Assembly: GCA_020205615.1 (NCBI GenBank)
Contig: CM035171.1
Location: forward strand, 6,685,601 to 6,749,600
Direction: 5' to 3'
DNA from: Panax quinquefolius
Lineage: Eukaryota > Streptophyta > Magnoliopsida > Apiales > Araliaceae
DNA: 64,000 nucleotides
Part shown: one piece after another, positions 44,115-56,473 of the stretch
Layout of the letters: each line of letters starts with the position of its first letter
Position numbering within the stretch: position 1 is the first letter of the stretch
Translations under genes and position numbers: made by a program
Notes under the pieces: model-generated
Seen by the model: only the letters and a program-made list of their open reading frames with translations
Databases searched by the model: none
Told to the model about the DNA's origin: nothing

Positions 44115-44541
44115 GAAGAGTATTTTTGTTGCAATAAATGTTTAAAACATGTTAAACATGTCTCTGCGGACCCCATTTATTAGTGAAATTTGATTATAGC
44201 AGTAAAATCGCCTGGTTTGTGGATTTGGTCAATTTCTATTTGGAATTTGGAAAACTTTCTTCCGTAAAGTTGTAGAGAATTGAAATTTCTATAAAAACAC
44301 GCGAGATTCGAATTTTCCGATGAAAGGGCTATTTATTATGAATTATTGAACTTAGAAGCTCAAAATAATTGATTTTTGGGAGTTTAAAATATTTTTGTAA
44401 GAAAAACGTTTTTGTTTGTAATTGAGTGGCTCACATGTGTTATAAATGATCTGAAATCAGATTTCTAAGGTGGGCTTGAATATTTTTAAGAAATATTATT
44501 ATTTTATTAAATTTTCTCGCTTTTGGTGTTCTAAGCGTTTT

Positions 44542-44554
44542 CCTATAAATAGGG
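44542..44554 (+). promoter_or_regulatory. TATA box of GyA-2 5' LTR
   Basis: CCTATAAATAGGG, followed about 40-60 bp downstream by TTTTCTCTCTATATT. It is conserved at 61233-61245. GyB-3 has separated it from the first third of its own U3. Confidence 0.7.
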
Positions 44555-45224
44555 TCTTGGGTTAAATTGAAAATCACACCGTAAATCAAGTTTTCTCTCT
44601 ATATTATCGAGCGTATTCTTGTGAGTATTTTGAGTATACTTTGAGTATTGCTAGGCGGTCAAGTTCCTTGAAAGACTATACCCTATTCTAAAAGAAATCT
44701 TGATCTTTCGAGGTAAGGGATGTTATTTTCTTCTCGAAATGATATTATTTCTTCAATATCATTATCTTTGAAATATTGGTTGAAACTTTTTATCAAATTT
44801 GGAACTTTTTCATGTCGGGTTACTATTCATGAGTTACTATTCATGAGTTACTATTCACGAGTTCTTATTCACGAAGTACTTATTAATGAAGTGTGAAGAT
44901 GTTTTGTGTGAATTTCTATCTTTTGGTGTTGAGTTACTATTCACGTATCTGAGACTATTCACGATACTCTGATACTATTCACCAAAAATAAAATTTCTTC
45001 TTTTTGTCCAAAATATCTATTACGGATACTAGCTTTGATTGTATCCATGTTTTGATCATTCTTGAATTTTACACCACTATGATTATTTTTGAGGTATTTT
45101 TGACGTGGATAAAACCAAGTACGAATCCTTAATCCTTAATCCTTGTCATTTTGTTTCAATTGGATTCGTTTCTTTAAAAAAATATTTTCATCATCCTCGG
45201 GTCTTAAATGATGATATTATGGAA

Positions 45225-45415
45225 TATCTTTGGCTGTAGTGGCAAAGATGAATGATTTCTTAAGAATATCTTTGGCTGTGTAGCGCAGATGAATGATTTC
45301 AAAGAATATCTTTGGCCGTAGTGCAAAAGATGAGCAGTGTTTAAATGAACATGACCAACTAATGAATATCTTTGGCACATAGTGCAAAGATGAATATTTG
45401 ATTCGGATGTATATT
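45225..45415. repeat. Hairpin array TATCTTTGGC...GCAAAGATGA, GyA-2 5' LTR
   Basis: Four units each read GAATATCTTTGGCYGTAGTG followed by GCAAAGATGA. Stems are kept while loop bases vary. Confidence 0.8.
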
Positions 45416-45939
45416 GATTGATGTTACGGGATAAAAGATGAGACGATGAACTTTTAAATTCATACATAGAAGATAGTAGTTTGCATTCTCTACTTAACTC
45501 TTCAATGAATTATTATTTCATTGCGAATATTGATTTAAAATTTGTTGTCTATTGTATTCTATTATATTTTTCCCTGTTGAAGACTAACGATAATTTGTTG
45601 TATATTATCTTAGTCATAATATTCTTTACTGAGCTAAGTGAGCTCACCCTTTTCCTTTTTGTTCCATTTTTCTCAGGAGGCGAGAATATAGCGAGTACGA
45701 GTCGGGGTATGGAATGAAGGTTTTAGAAAGGATTGTTTAGTAGTCCTCACCATTTTTGTAAAATAATGTATCAATAAATGTGATGAGGATTTATTTGAGT
45801 ATAGATATTGTCTAGAAGATAATATTTGTATTCAAACTCACAGCTTTCTTGTTGTAATAATAAAGTTGTAGTTGTTTACATACCATGTATTGACAACTTT
45901 CGGAATCAGTGATGTATACCTATTTTGGGGGCGTCGCGA

Positions 45940-45957
45940 TTAGGTATCGAGCTTAGG
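45940..45957 (+). other. Primer binding site of GyA-2
   Basis: TTAGGTATCGAGCTTAGGAT follows the LTR end directly; compare TGGTATCGAGC in GyB. It is initiator tRNA-Met type with one mismatch. Confidence 0.75.
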
Positions 45958-46109
45958 ATATGATCTCTGGCGGAGATCGGGAATAGAACTAGGAGGGAGA
46001 GGCGAGTAAATCCTTCGCCTAGTGTGTCCTACCTAAGCTTATTTGTTAGTTGGTCAAGATATATAGGGATATTATGTGATATATTGATTTCCTTAATTAA
46101 CCCTTGTTT

Positions 46110-47230
46110 TATGGCGAAGTATTTGAGAATGTCGATTGAGAATATTAACAATGGAAATGAGGCCGTGGAGATGCTGTACTCACCAGCGAGGAGAACGCGT
46201 GCAACAGGTGACAATGTTCCTCCCGTGAACAACACCATTGAGCGCGATGATGAGCGAGGGGATGTTTAGAAGTTTTTTGCAGTTCATGCAAAATCGCATT
46301 TAGGAAACTTCGTGTTCAAAATCGAGAGGAGAAATGATAGCAATTCACGGGTTGTCACGTGCGATTCAAAGAGTTGGGACCACGAATTTAAGGGAAAGCG
46401 ATCCGATCATGGCGAAAACATGGGTCAAACAAATTACCAAGATATTCGATGTCTTGGGATGCGCGAGAGAAACGAAGGTTCCATTCGCCACCTTTATGTT
46501 CCGTGGTGAGGCGGATCACTTTGGTGGGAGTCAGTGAAGCGTACCCATCCAAACGCACTCAAAGCATGTCTTGGGAGACGTTTGAAGCTATTTAATGACA
46601 AATACTTTCCCGAAAGTGTTCGTCGTATGAAGGAAGTGGAGTTCATCAGATTGGAACAAAACAACATGGCGGTGTCTCGATGACGAGGCAAAGTTTGCGA
46701 GTTATCCAGTTTTCACCTCATTTGGTGGAGAATGAGGAACGATGACGCGGATGTTTCTTAGAGGTTTGAAACCCGGCGTACGTCGATATCTCATTTCTCA
46801 TAAATTTTCTCTTTATTCGGATGTTGTAAATGTGGCTCAATTATTAGAAGCGAGATAACGAGTACGGTCCAACCGAGGACCACAACCAGGATCGTATCGA
46901 GAGATAGCGATCAGCAGAATAATGATAACTGCGGAGAAAAGAAAGCATTTTATTGAAATGGTAACCACTCTGGTGGTAATCATGGCCATGAAAATAGAAG
47001 AAAGCGAGTCGGGAGGAGATTTTAAAAAGAGGAGATTTAACAACGACCATGTAAAGATGACGGTCTTGGCAAAGAATCGGGTTCTAAGGGAGGAGAACGA
47101 CCACCCGATCGTATATGCTACAAATCACGAAAAAGAGGGACATATCGGTCCAAACCGCCACACAACAATTCAAGGTATGCTATAATTGTGGAAAGGAAGG
47201 ACATATCGCTCGAGATTATGCAATGAATGA
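46110..47230 (+). pseudogene. GyA-2 gag (capsid and nucleocapsid), frameshifted
   Basis: It begins near 46129 with MSIENINNGNEAVEM. The capsid appears at 46370-46510 with SDPIMAKTWVKQITKIF, FDVLGC and VPFATFMFRGEADH, and further at 46620-46855 with RMKEVEFIRLEQNN, FLRGLKPGVRRYLIS and VVNVAQLLEAR, matching plant chromovirus Gag in order. The nucleocapsid at 47125-47222 has a damaged first knuckle (NHEKEGHIGPN) and a second one, CYNCGKEGHIARDYA, with the final Cys changed to Tyr. Three to four frameshifts split it. Gag would build the particle and package genomic RNA, possibly also that of GyB, which shares the leader sequence. Confidence 0.8.
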
Positions 47231-47860
47231 AACCTAGTTCACGGGGACGGTGACTCGAAAAGATCGTCGTCCGGAAAAGTCAAAGTCAACGATTAGGAAG
47301 AGCATTTGTTGTGGTCGTCATAATGCGAGGAACCCAAACGAGGTGATCACGGGTAAGCTATTTATAAATTCTTGCGAAGTTTATACCTTACTTGATAATC
47401 TGGGTGCTACCCATTCATTTATCTCTCCCATGTGCTCAACGTTTAAACTTGACTCAGGAGAAATTAGACTTTGACTATCTGTGGAAACTCCGTTAGAGAA
47501 ACTTTCATCACATCCACTTGTTTATAAATCTTGTTTGATTCAAGTTGGCACCATTACTTTACCATTGACCTTATCTCTTTAAAGATACTTGCTTTTGATG
47601 TGATTTTAGGGATTGATTGGTTAACTACTCATCGTGTCAAAATTGATTGTTTTCGTAAGGTTGTTAGTTTTCATATTCCTAACCAACTTTGTTATGCAAT
47701 TCAAGCAACTAAACCATTAAAATCGATCATTTGTCATATCTAATCATAAAGCTATTCGTTTATTAAAAAAGCGGATGTCGAGCTTTCTTAGCCCATGTTA
47801 TGGATTTGAATAAAGACACGTCAAATTTGAATAATATTCTGTTGTTATTGACTTTCTGAC
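47231..47860 (+). pseudogene. GyA-2 protease
   Basis: 47355-47430 gives FINSCEVYTLLDNLGATHSF. The D-T-G site is altered by a small insertion to DNLG, followed by ATHSFIS. At 47570-47640 the text continues with ILAFDVILGIDWLTTHRVK, an intact ILGxDWL motif. Size and order agree with the retropepsin of plant gypsy elements. As it stands the enzyme would be inactive, but the insertion may be a sequence error. Confidence 0.75.
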
Positions 47861-48620
47861 GTATTTCAAAGAACTTCCTTGCCTACCCCGAGCGTGAAGT
47901 TGAATTCTTTATTGATCTTGAACCCGATAAAGCCCATTTCTAAAACCCCATATCGAATGGCTCTATTGAACTTCAGGGAGTTAAAGGTCCAACTACGAGA
48001 ATTGTTGGACATCGGTTTCATTCGTCCTAGTACATCTCCTTGGGGTGCTCTGTTTTTATTTGTAAAGAAGAAAGACGGGAGTATGCGACTTTGTATTGAC
48101 TATCGGGAAATTGAACCATGTCACCATCAAGAATAGGTATCCTCTACCTCGTATTGATGACTTGTTTGACCAATTGCAAGGGCACATTCTTTTCAAAAAT
48201 CGATCTTCGTTCGGATATCATCACCAAGATTAGAATCGAGGATATTCAAAGACCGCCTTGAAACTTCGGTATGGGCATTATGAATTCTTAGTCATGTCTT
48301 TCGGACTAACTAATGCTCCTGCGACTTTCATGGATATGATGAACCGAGTATTCAAGGAATATTTGGATCAATTCGTTGTTGTCTTTATTGATGACATCCT
48401 CATATATTCCAAAAGCCGTGAAGATCATGAGCACCATTTGAAGTTTGGTACTCGAAAGGCTTCGTGAAAACCAACTATATGCCAAATTGAAGAAATGCGA
48501 GTTACGGCTTGAGAAGTAGCATTCCTTGGGCACGTGGTGTCGAAACATGGAGTATCTGCTGATCCGGCCAAGATTGAAGCAATACAAAGTTAGAGAACAG
48601 CAAAAGTCGGTGGTTGAAGT
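47861..48620 (+). pseudogene. GyA-2 reverse transcriptase
   Basis: Domains in order: N-terminal [10 protein letters not shown] (47930-47960), fingers with [20 protein letters not shown] and LCIDYRE (48030-48110), the YPLPRIDDLFDQL text (48130-48175), [12 protein letters not shown] (48294-48330), and the catalytic [15 protein letters not shown] (48374-48418), in which IDD replaces the usual YxDD spacing as normal for plant gypsy elements. Two frameshifts separate the pieces near 48120 and 48200. This is the only RT palm among the gypsy copies here. It would copy element RNA to cDNA. Confidence 0.85.
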
Positions 48621-49189
48621 CGTAGCTTTTTAGGCTTAAATTGGTTATTATCGGAGATTCGTTGGAAGGGTTTTCTCGAATCGCTACTCCATTAACTCAG
48701 CCTAACTTCGGAAGGATACAAAATTCATTTGGAGCGAAGAATGCGAGAAAAGTTTCCAAGAGCTTAAGAGAGACTTATTTCTATGACTGTTCTAACAATA
48801 CCATCTGGTTCGGATGGATTTGTTATCTCACAACGATGCTTGAGCAAAGGGTTAGGATGTGTTCTCATGCAACGTGGGAAAGTCATAGCCTATGCCTCGC
48901 GACAACTTAAAGAGTATGAGAGGAATTATCCTACTCATGATCTAGAGTTAGCGGCCAATCGTTTTAGCGCTTAAAATATGGAGAGCACTATCTATATGGG
49001 AGAAAGTGGAGATATATTCGAGACCATAAAAGCCTTAAATATTTCTTCACTCAAAAAGAACTCAACATGCGGCGAAGAAACTGACGTTGGCTCGAGCTAT
49101 TGAAAGACTACGACCACACTATTCAATACCATCCCCAGTAAAGCGAACGTGGTAGCCGACGCGTGAGTAGAAAGATCATATCGCGGGGC
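48621..49189 (+). pseudogene. GyA-2 RNase H, cut by Cop-2
   Basis: After the RT joint (RRFVGRV/FSRIATPLTQ near 48655-48690) come [11 protein letters not shown] (48795), [20 protein letters not shown] (48850-48912) and [15 protein letters not shown] (48910-48955). Text for the KIWRALSIW/HKSLKYF region and the VVADA end of the domain follows near 49150-49160. It stops at 49189 where the Cop-2 LTR begins. The catalytic Asp at the usual SDAS position is damaged (SQRC). Confidence 0.8.
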
Positions 49190-51065
49190 CCAAAGTAGTA
49201 TGCACACAAGCCAATCATGTTTGATGATAAAGCATATACTTTGTAACAATCTTATTCATTTATTAATAAAAAGTATTAATTTATTAAAGGCTTTTAATTA
49301 TCTACATGATCTTTGTTTTATAATATGTGATAAACCCATAGTTTTAAGCAATGCTTTTAGAATAATGATGATGATCATTCTAATGAGATCTAAATTCTTA
49401 GAAAGCTTAAAACTAAAATAGTTCCCAATCATTGGATTACTAAATTGGGGATTAGTGAATCCGGATAGATTGGTACATACGTTCTTTCTTTTCGTTGGAT
49501 GAGGATGATTGATCTCACGATCATCATTTGTGTGGAGACACTAAAGCAAGTATGTAGGTGCTTATTAGAGAATAAGTTCAATTGAGCGTGACTCGCTAAG
49601 GAATACCTAATGGAGTTTTATTTGCTGTCAATAGGAATTTACGTAGTGATAGTAGTCAAGTAATCCTTGGACTTGAGATCATCATAGTATCTTGTGTATG
49701 ATGAGTTATACTTTGACTTATTCCTTAAGACCCTTAGGGTATATCAAAGGGTATGCTTGGGTATAATAAGTTGTACATGGAGATAATGTATGATCAATAA
49801 AGAATCTACCACTTCAATAAAGAAGAGAAATGTCCATGTGATTCGATAAATGACAACCCAATGAGTCATTGGCGGCGCGAGAATGAAATTAGAAAGGAGT
49901 TTCTAATTTGCATTATTTGAGTTGTGCATTTAAGGATCGAAATACATATAATTAAATAAAATAAGACTTGACAAAGAATTCCATGTCTTATATTTAATTG
50001 GGACATTGTATGGTGGAAGGATTGAATTATGCGAGAACTATTTACTCAAAGGTTCTTTAATGATTAATGTTGAAATCTATATTATCCGGAAAGTCGTTGA
50101 TCGCATTTAGGGAGAACTTATCCTATTGTAGAATAAATATTATTTATTTAAATAAATTAATTATTTAATTTATTTATTTAAATAAGATTAAATTGTTCTA
50201 ATTGATTTATTCACAACCTGTTTAATATGGAGAACCTAAAGGGTCACACCATAAAAGGAAGAATAATTATTTAAGAAGTTAATGGCATAATCGTAATAAT
50301 ATGTTATGTATATTTAATTTAATCTATGGTGATAGAATAAATTAAATAGCTTAATATTATTATTTAATATTTTAGAAATATTAAATATAAATTAATAAGA
50401 GGAGTCTTATTAATATTATTACAATTATTATTATTTTAATTTCTAAAAGAGTTTAGGAATTAATTTAATATAAGTACTCTCATTTATTCCTAATTGGATT
50501 AGGAAGGAAAATTAGTTAAAGGAGTTTAATTAATTATCCCTAATAAGATTAGGGAGCTTAATTAATTAAAAGAATTAATTAATTAAAACCCAATTCCTTA
50601 ATTGTTAAGGTGGGTTGCCACATCTATAAAATAAGAGGAGTCTTATTATGGGTGGGATGGGTTGTTGACTTTTACAACGTAATAATTCCAATTTGTTGGA
50701 GAGTACCCTTTTTCTATAGAGATAGAAAAACTAGGGTTTGAGCCATAAACACCCATCTTCTTGAATTTTTTCTTCCTTGGTGGATCACCTCTGAGAAGCC
50801 AAACATTTGGGTGGCTAACGTTGATCGAAGGAAGGAACCAAACCCGGTGGATTCAAGATTGAGCGCGAAAGGATTTGGAGGTGAACTTGTACACGAGGAA
50901 GCTCGATCTTCAAGGTATGATTTATTCTTTATCTTTTAGTTTAATTAATAATTATGCATAAAGGGTGATCCGGGTATATGGTTTGTAAATTTTAAACTCG
51001 ATTTTTCCACGCTTAGCACTTTTTATGCAATTTGATTGCGTCCATGAATATTACAAACCCTAACC
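49190..51065 (+). mobile_element. Cop-2 5' LTR
   Basis: It starts near AAAGTAGTATGCACACAAGC (the initial TG is not visible) and ends ATTACAAACCCTAAC. It has the same content as 56474-58341. TATA-like CTATAAAATAAG lies at 50624-50633. Confidence 0.9.
50624..50633 (+). promoter_or_regulatory. TATA-like box of Cop-2 5' LTR
   Basis: CTATAAAATA; the 3' LTR has CTATAAATAAG at 57903-57911. It lies about 430 bp before the LTR end. Confidence 0.5.
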
Positions 51066-51066
51066 A

Positions 51067-51085
51067 TGGGATCAAAAGCCAAACC
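51067..51085 (+). other. Primer binding site of Cop-2
   Basis: TGGGATCAAAAGCCAAACC; Cop-1 has GTGGCATCAGAGCCAAACC at 63354-63372 (minus), which is close to the initiator tRNA-Met complement TGGTATCAGAGC. Confidence 0.75.
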
Positions 51086-52732
51086 TTTATGCAAATTATT
51101 AATTGTTTTAATTTGATATGTATATTGATATGTGTTTTAGAATAATTTATTTGGGCATAATTTTATTGTATAAAATATAAAATTTAAATAAAAAAAAAAA
51201 AACAAAAATGATTTACTTTATGAAAAATAATTAAATTAAAAAAAAAAAAAAAGGGAACACCGAATATATATATATATATATATATATGGTAAAATTTTTT
51301 TTCCCGGAAATCTTCAAGCTTCTAGTCCACGAAAAAAAAAATAGCTGTGCACCGTTTTCAAGAAAAAAAAAAAAAAAAAAAAAAGGGAAGTCACGTTTTT
51401 TTTTTTAAGCTTGATTTACGGCAATCCAGGAAGGCAGGAAACATGCTTAAAATGTGACCACGGAAAAAAAGTAAGTCACGGTTTTTTGAAGCTTAATATA
51501 TATATAATAGTTATATATATATACTATATATATATATATATTATTCTTAATTATTTTATAATTAAAATAAAATGTTAATTTTAATTTTAAAATAAAAGGT
51601 TTATTTTAATATTAAAATATAAAGTTTATTTTAATTTTAAAATTAAATTTCATCTTAACTAATTAATTGAGTTGGAATTGGATTCCACGATAACTAATTA
51701 GAATTGAAATTGGATTTTATTTTTCTTTAAATAAAGGAGTTTATTTAGATATGAAATAAGATTTCATATTATTCTAAATAAAAGAGTTTATTTGTGAATA
51801 GAAAGAGAATCATAATTTCCTTAAATAAAGAGTTTATTTAAATATGAAATAAGATTTCATATTATTCAAAATAAAGGAGTTTATTTGTGAATAGGAAAGA
51901 TAATCAAGTGTTTCTTTTAATATTTTTTTAATTACATGGAATTGGATTCCCATAATTAATTAAAATAAAGGAGTTTATTTTGATTAAAATTTTGATTAAA
52001 ATAAAATAGTTTATTTTATTCAAAATAGGATAAATTAAAATAAAATAGTTTTATTTTGATTTAAATTTGGATTAAAATAAAGGAGTTTATTTTGATTCAA
52101 AATAGATTTTATACTAACTAAATTTGCCCATTAAATGATATCAATATATATATTAAATGTTTATTATTCATGAGATGAATGTTATTTATTGATGCGTATG
52201 GTGATGTGTATGATAATAAATGGGATTGATTATGGACTATTGACCAAATGTGATTGGATTTTATTTTAGTTGGATGCATGAATGTATGGGTTTTATTAAA
52301 TGGGGTCTGCGTCCTCGCCTTCTCTAATTTTTCTTAATGTAAATTCTATCTCCTCCTATGTACTTCCCATCGATCTTGATCAAGGTTTCTATTTATTTTA
52401 AATAGTTTTGTAATAGGAATATTTAGAATTATTTTGAAAAATTGGAGATCAAGAACAAGAAGCGCTTGAAGACCGGTTTGTAATGGAGCCCAGGTTTAAA
52501 TGTAATAGTTATATTTAAATATTATTTCTTGCACTCCTAGGGGTTTGACCTTTTGGTTCACTTGGTGGCTCTAGTAACCAAACTAGAATAAAAGTCCACA
52601 ATCAATCCGGGTAGAATATAGTATTCTATATGTGCATGCTATACTATATATATATTATATATTATGCAAACATGCTTGCATGTTTATTAATATAATGCGT
52701 ATTTTATATATATATATATATGCTGCGCTAAA

Positions 52733-52823
52733 CAAGATGAGACAAATTAATAACAAACCCTCAATTTTTATATTAAGTCCTAAGCGTTCAAAGATATTTG
52801 GAATATCGAGCGTCGCCTTCTAG
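52733..52823 (+). CDS. Small conserved open frame in Cop-2 leader
   Basis: Encodes the same 20-odd residues as 23960-23856 in Cop-1 (MRQINNKPSIFILSPKRSKI, then FGIS), with a different tail after a small indel. No known domain. Confidence 0.3.
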
Positions 52824-52862
52824 CATGATAAAATTAATAGAGTATTAAATATTTAATATGAG

Positions 52863-53160
52863 TTTGTTGTGTCACCACAAAGGCAAGTATTAAGTATTTA
52901 AGATGTTAATTTATCACATTTGATGCTTATAAAGAAAATTGAACAATATTGTTTTGTTGTGTCACCACAAGGATGATATTTTCTTTTTGAATATATGGAG
53001 TGCTAGGTTGGACTTAACTTGGATAATTTTGATTCTGGATGTGCCACCACTTGATCAAAAATAATCTAAGAGGCAAAATACAAGGAGTTGCGTAGTTGAT
53101 GTAATTGACAAAAGTTGTCTACCTATTTATTTATATATAGTTTGTTGTGTCACCACAAGG
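52863..53160. repeat. Three spaced 20-bp repeats in Cop-2 leader
   Basis: TTTGTTGTGTCACCACAAGG or a one-base variant occurs at 52863, 52953 and 53141. The spacing is the mirror of Cop-1. Confidence 0.85.
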
Positions 53161-53395
53161 CTATATACATTTGAAATGGGATCCTTATTCTCACTAGCAA
53201 ATCTTTAATTAGATTTTGCTTAACTATATAAGTGAGGTAATATAGTTTGAAGAAAATAGTGGGAGATACCAATTTAAAACAAGACCTAATTTATTTTGGT
53301 AATTAATAAAAGAATGTATGTTAAAATGTTGTTAATTACAAATTCATTTCTGAGAATTTTACAATGTCTAAAATTACTATCATTTGCGAAGCATA

Positions 53396-54190
53396 TTAAA
53401 TGCTAAATTAATCAACCTAATTACTCGGATTGGTTAAGGAATTTGAGAATAGTTCTCATGGTGAAAATCTATCTTATGTCCTTAATACTTTATCCTCGCA
53501 ATGGTTGCGACAATGCCTCTGAGGAAAGAGATTGCTACTTTTAGAAAGTGACAAGATGATGCACAATTGGCTCAATGCATCATACTTTCGCATCCATGAA
53601 AGGACGAGCTTCACGTCGGCATGAAACTATGGATGCTCTCCTATATTCCCCGCACATCAAGTAGTTGATGGTGAGGAAAATGGGGTGATAGATATCGAGA
53701 TATCTAAGGAGCTCTTCCGATCTAGAATGGCCAATGACACTATAAGTGCAGACAAAAGTTCTTAACATAATCAATTTGATTGATCAATTAGGACAACCGG
53801 TTTTGTCATGGATGGAGAGTTGAGCCAAGATTTGATCTTGCACTCACTCCCGGACTCCTTTCACAATTGTTGTGAATTTTTCATATGAACAAGCTAGATA
53901 TCGGCCTTCATTGATTTGCTTAACATATTGAAAAATGTTGAGAGTCACTTTCCACCAAGAAAGATCAAGTCTTCTTGGTAGGGGCCAAAGGATCTTCCGA
54001 AAGAAGAACGATTCAAAGAAGGTAAATAGAAAGGCATAAACAAAGGATAATAAGAACAAAATCGATCACGGATAGCAAGAAAGGAGTTTGCTTCCACTAC
54101 AATAAGCCGGACACCGGAAAGAAACTGCGAGAAGCATCTTGCAGAGGTTAACCAAAGAAGCTTAGTGAAGTTTCGGTTACAAATACAAAT
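53396..54190 (+). pseudogene. Cop-2 gag remnant
   Basis: 53430-53600 corresponds to the Cop-1 Gag N-terminus (KEFENSS, then TFRKW and DDAQLAQCI in shifting frames). 54085-54150 gives KKGVCFHYNKPDTGKKLREA, a nucleocapsid knuckle CFHYNK where the second Cys is Tyr and the His and third Cys are lost. More of the Gag middle survives here than in Cop-1 (53600-53900). Confidence 0.65.
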
Positions 54191-54330
54191 TTGTTCATGA
54201 TTTGAAATAAATTTTTCTTTAAGTCAATGTTCTACTTGGGTATTGGATACCAACTTTGGTTATCATAAATATAGATTTATGAAAGGACCAAACAGAAGTA
54301 GAAAGCTAAACAAATATAAGTAATCCTTGT
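54191..54330 (+). pseudogene. Cop-2 protease remnant
   Basis: STWVLDTNFGYHKYRFM at about 54232-54285. It keeps LDT of the active site but has NF for GC. The rest of the protease is missing, as in Cop-1. Confidence 0.6.
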
Positions 54331-54379
54331 GTGGGAAATGTAGCAAAGGTTGCATATTAGCCATAGAAACTTATAGTTT

Positions 54380-55330
54380 AGCAATGCCTACGGGCAAATC
54401 TATTAAGTCAATAAGTTGTTATTGTATTCCAGCTTTTTTAAAAAAAATATTATTTCCATTTTATTGTTGGACAATGAAATCTTTGGTATTATAATTAAGA
54501 ACAATTGTTGTTCTATTTATAATAATAATGTTTTGTATAGAACTGGAATATTACTTAATAAATTTTGTATACTTGATTTACATGAAAATAATTTTGCATA
54601 TTGAACAAATTAGTATAAGAAAAGGAGATGATCATTCAAAGAGTTGAATGTGTGTATTTGCTAAAATACTGAGTGTGAATTATTTGAAAGGTTCAAAGAA
54701 TTGAAGTGAAACAAATTGGCAATGTATTAAGATTCTTTGATTAGATCAAGGAATAAATACTTGTGCAATAAGTTTCTAGATCATCTCAAATGGTTTTCTC
54801 ATAATGGACGCCTCTTGATCGTGATAATTGATTGATGTATCTCGAAAGGAAAATCATACCTTGTTGGACATGATGCGGTCCATAATGATTTTACCAACAT
54901 TCCAATTATCCTTACAGGATCATGTCCTAGAAATGGTATTGCGATATCTCACGAAAATGGTAACCTCTAAATCCTACCCCAAGACTCCATAAAAGTTATG
55001 GATGGGGAGGATTCTAATCTTAAGTATGTTAAGATAAGGGGTTGTCCAACTTATGTGAAAAGGTTTGAAGGATAAGCTTGGGACAAGATTTGACAAGTGT
55101 CGATTTGTGGGACATCCTAAAGTAAGTTTAGGGTATATGTTACATAATCCTACTTAGCAAAAGGTGTTTGTTATGAAAACACGCTACCTTCTAAGATAAA
55201 TGTGTTTATTATTGAAGGGCTAGTGGGAGGATAATAGATCTTGAAAAGTTCAAGAACCACAAAAATACTATAAGTCAAATAAGAGGAACTTTGTAGATGA
55301 GACTATTATACCACAAATTGAATCAGTAAA
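54380..55330 (+). pseudogene. Cop-2 integrase remnant with GAG-pre-integrase
   Basis: At 54500-54600 the frame has NNCCSIYNNNVLYRTG and LNKFCILDLHENNF, the end of a GAG-pre-integrase domain (usual pattern NGLYxLD). At 54860-54900 follows text for LDMMRSIM-type residues, the post-core segment of copia integrase. At 55000-55200 comes the AYVKR/DKFDKCRFVG-type block and QKVFV. The catalytic core between them is mostly gone. The arrangement equals Cop-1 21527-22520 in mirror image. Confidence 0.65.
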
Positions 55331-55429
55331 TCTGGAATATTACCAAGATACCTAGGGGTATGGATTCATCATAGATGATGATGATGAGGTACACATTATA
55401 GAGATGATGATCCAGATTACATACGATGA

Positions 55430-55845
55430 GGTAAGTGTTGTGACACTTTCGTGAGAAATGGATTGAAGCAAGTTTCTCAAATATGGAACATTCGTTTTGA
55501 TAAGGAAATCAAAAGAGTTTGATTTTATCAAAATAAGAATGAATCTAGTGTGTACAAAAGGGTCGTGGGAGCATCGTGACATTCCTAGTATTATATGTTG
55601 ATATACTACGGATAAGGAATGACATACCAATGCTACAATCATAAAAGATAAAGTTGTCTAAACATTCCTCCATGAATGATTTGGAAGAGTATCTTAATTG
55701 GGGATAAAATCTATATAGATAGATTTAAGAGGATGCTACGACTTAACCCAAGGAACGTATATTCATTTGATGCTAAAAATCGTTTAGCATGGCAAACTCA
55801 AGAGATGTCTCATGTGGATGAGCTATGGAGTGTATCTCTTTAATA
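55430..55845 (+). pseudogene. Cop-2 reverse transcriptase C-terminal remnant
   Basis: The text gives LKQVSQIWNIRFDKEIKRV (55462-55520), then SSVYKRVVGAS, then the catalytic region near 55595, where LYVDD has become a shifted VDIL-like reading, and later LGIKSI-I-DLRGC and TQGTYIHLMLK (55700-55785). The N-terminal half of RT (the WKPIGCKWVFKxK part) is absent. No enzyme can be made. Confidence 0.7.
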
Positions 55846-56445
55846 GTCCCCATAGACTCCAAAAAGAGAGGTCGCATGAGTGACAATCATGTATGCAATG
55901 AAATATACGAGACACGATGTTGATCGGTCATATTGCGGAGAAGTTCACTATGAGTCGGTGAAAAACATCTTAAAGTGCTTAACCGAAGCACTAAGGATGT
56001 GATCATATTCATGGTGGGTCTAAATTAAAACTAGAGGGCTTAACAGGACTCAAGTTTTTCGAGACAGACCAAGATGACGTAAAAATCCACTTTAAGGTAA
56101 AGCGTTATCTTGAACAATTGGTGCGAGTGAATTGGAAAAGTTCCAAACAACCAAAGAGTTCTTTGTTTTAGTGATAAAGACAAAGTATATAGCTATAAAT
56201 GAAGCTACAAGTTGATTGTTTGGATTAAAAGTTCATTCTGTAACTAGGAATAGTTCTAAGTCTCATCTTGGATCTAAACATGTGTTGTGGCACTTTCATT
56301 TGATTATTAGAATCATTGAAAGATGGGAAATCACTATAGAGATAGTGGACCTCATGAACAACATTACATATCCATTAACTAAAGCTTATCCAACCAATGC
56401 AGGATAATCGTCACTTAGAGAAGAAGAGTATAAGATACCATGATT
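55846..56445 (+). pseudogene. Cop-2 RNase H remnant
   Basis: NWKSSKQPKSSLF (56130-56165) matches the SWKSSKQ motif of copia RNase H. The C-terminal part at 56240-56390 reads HLGSKHVLWHFHLIIRIIE and DLMNNITYPLTKAYP, where intact relatives have SKHI.RRFH.IRE and DNIADPLTKPL. Confidence 0.75.
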
Positions 56446-56461
56446 TATTGGCTTTGAAGTG

Positions 56462-56473
56462 CAAGTGGGAGAT
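56462..56473 (+). other. Polypurine tract of Cop-2
   Basis: CAAGTGGGAGAT directly precedes the LTR start TGAAAGTAGTATGC. Confidence 0.85.

Larger units (their letters stand above)
44115..45938 (+). mobile_element. GyA-2 5' LTR, second part (promoter, R and U5)
   Basis: It matches 60789-62621. It carries TATA at 44542-44554, CT-rich text after it, the ACTATTCAYGAGTT patch (44820-44985), the hairpin array (45225-45415) and the end GGGGGCGTCGC. Confidence 0.9.
51086..53395 (+). other. Cop-2 leader
   Basis: No gene. It holds A-rich runs (51187-51252, 51360-51386), TA microsatellites (51265-51290, 51497-51542), AAATAAACTC-type repeats (51590-52110), a small conserved open frame (52733-52823) and the three 20-bp repeats (52863, 52953, 53141). 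The leader of 2.3 kb is long for a copia element. Confidence 0.75.

Noticed and set aside
53844..54059. Minus frame with leucine/phenylalanine-rich start, looks like a membrane protein
   Set aside because: Antisense to the gag nucleocapsid region of Cop-2; hydrophobic reading arises from A-rich coding text.
55352..55642. 96-codon minus frame in Cop-2
   Set aside because: Antisense to recognisable RT text on the plus strand.
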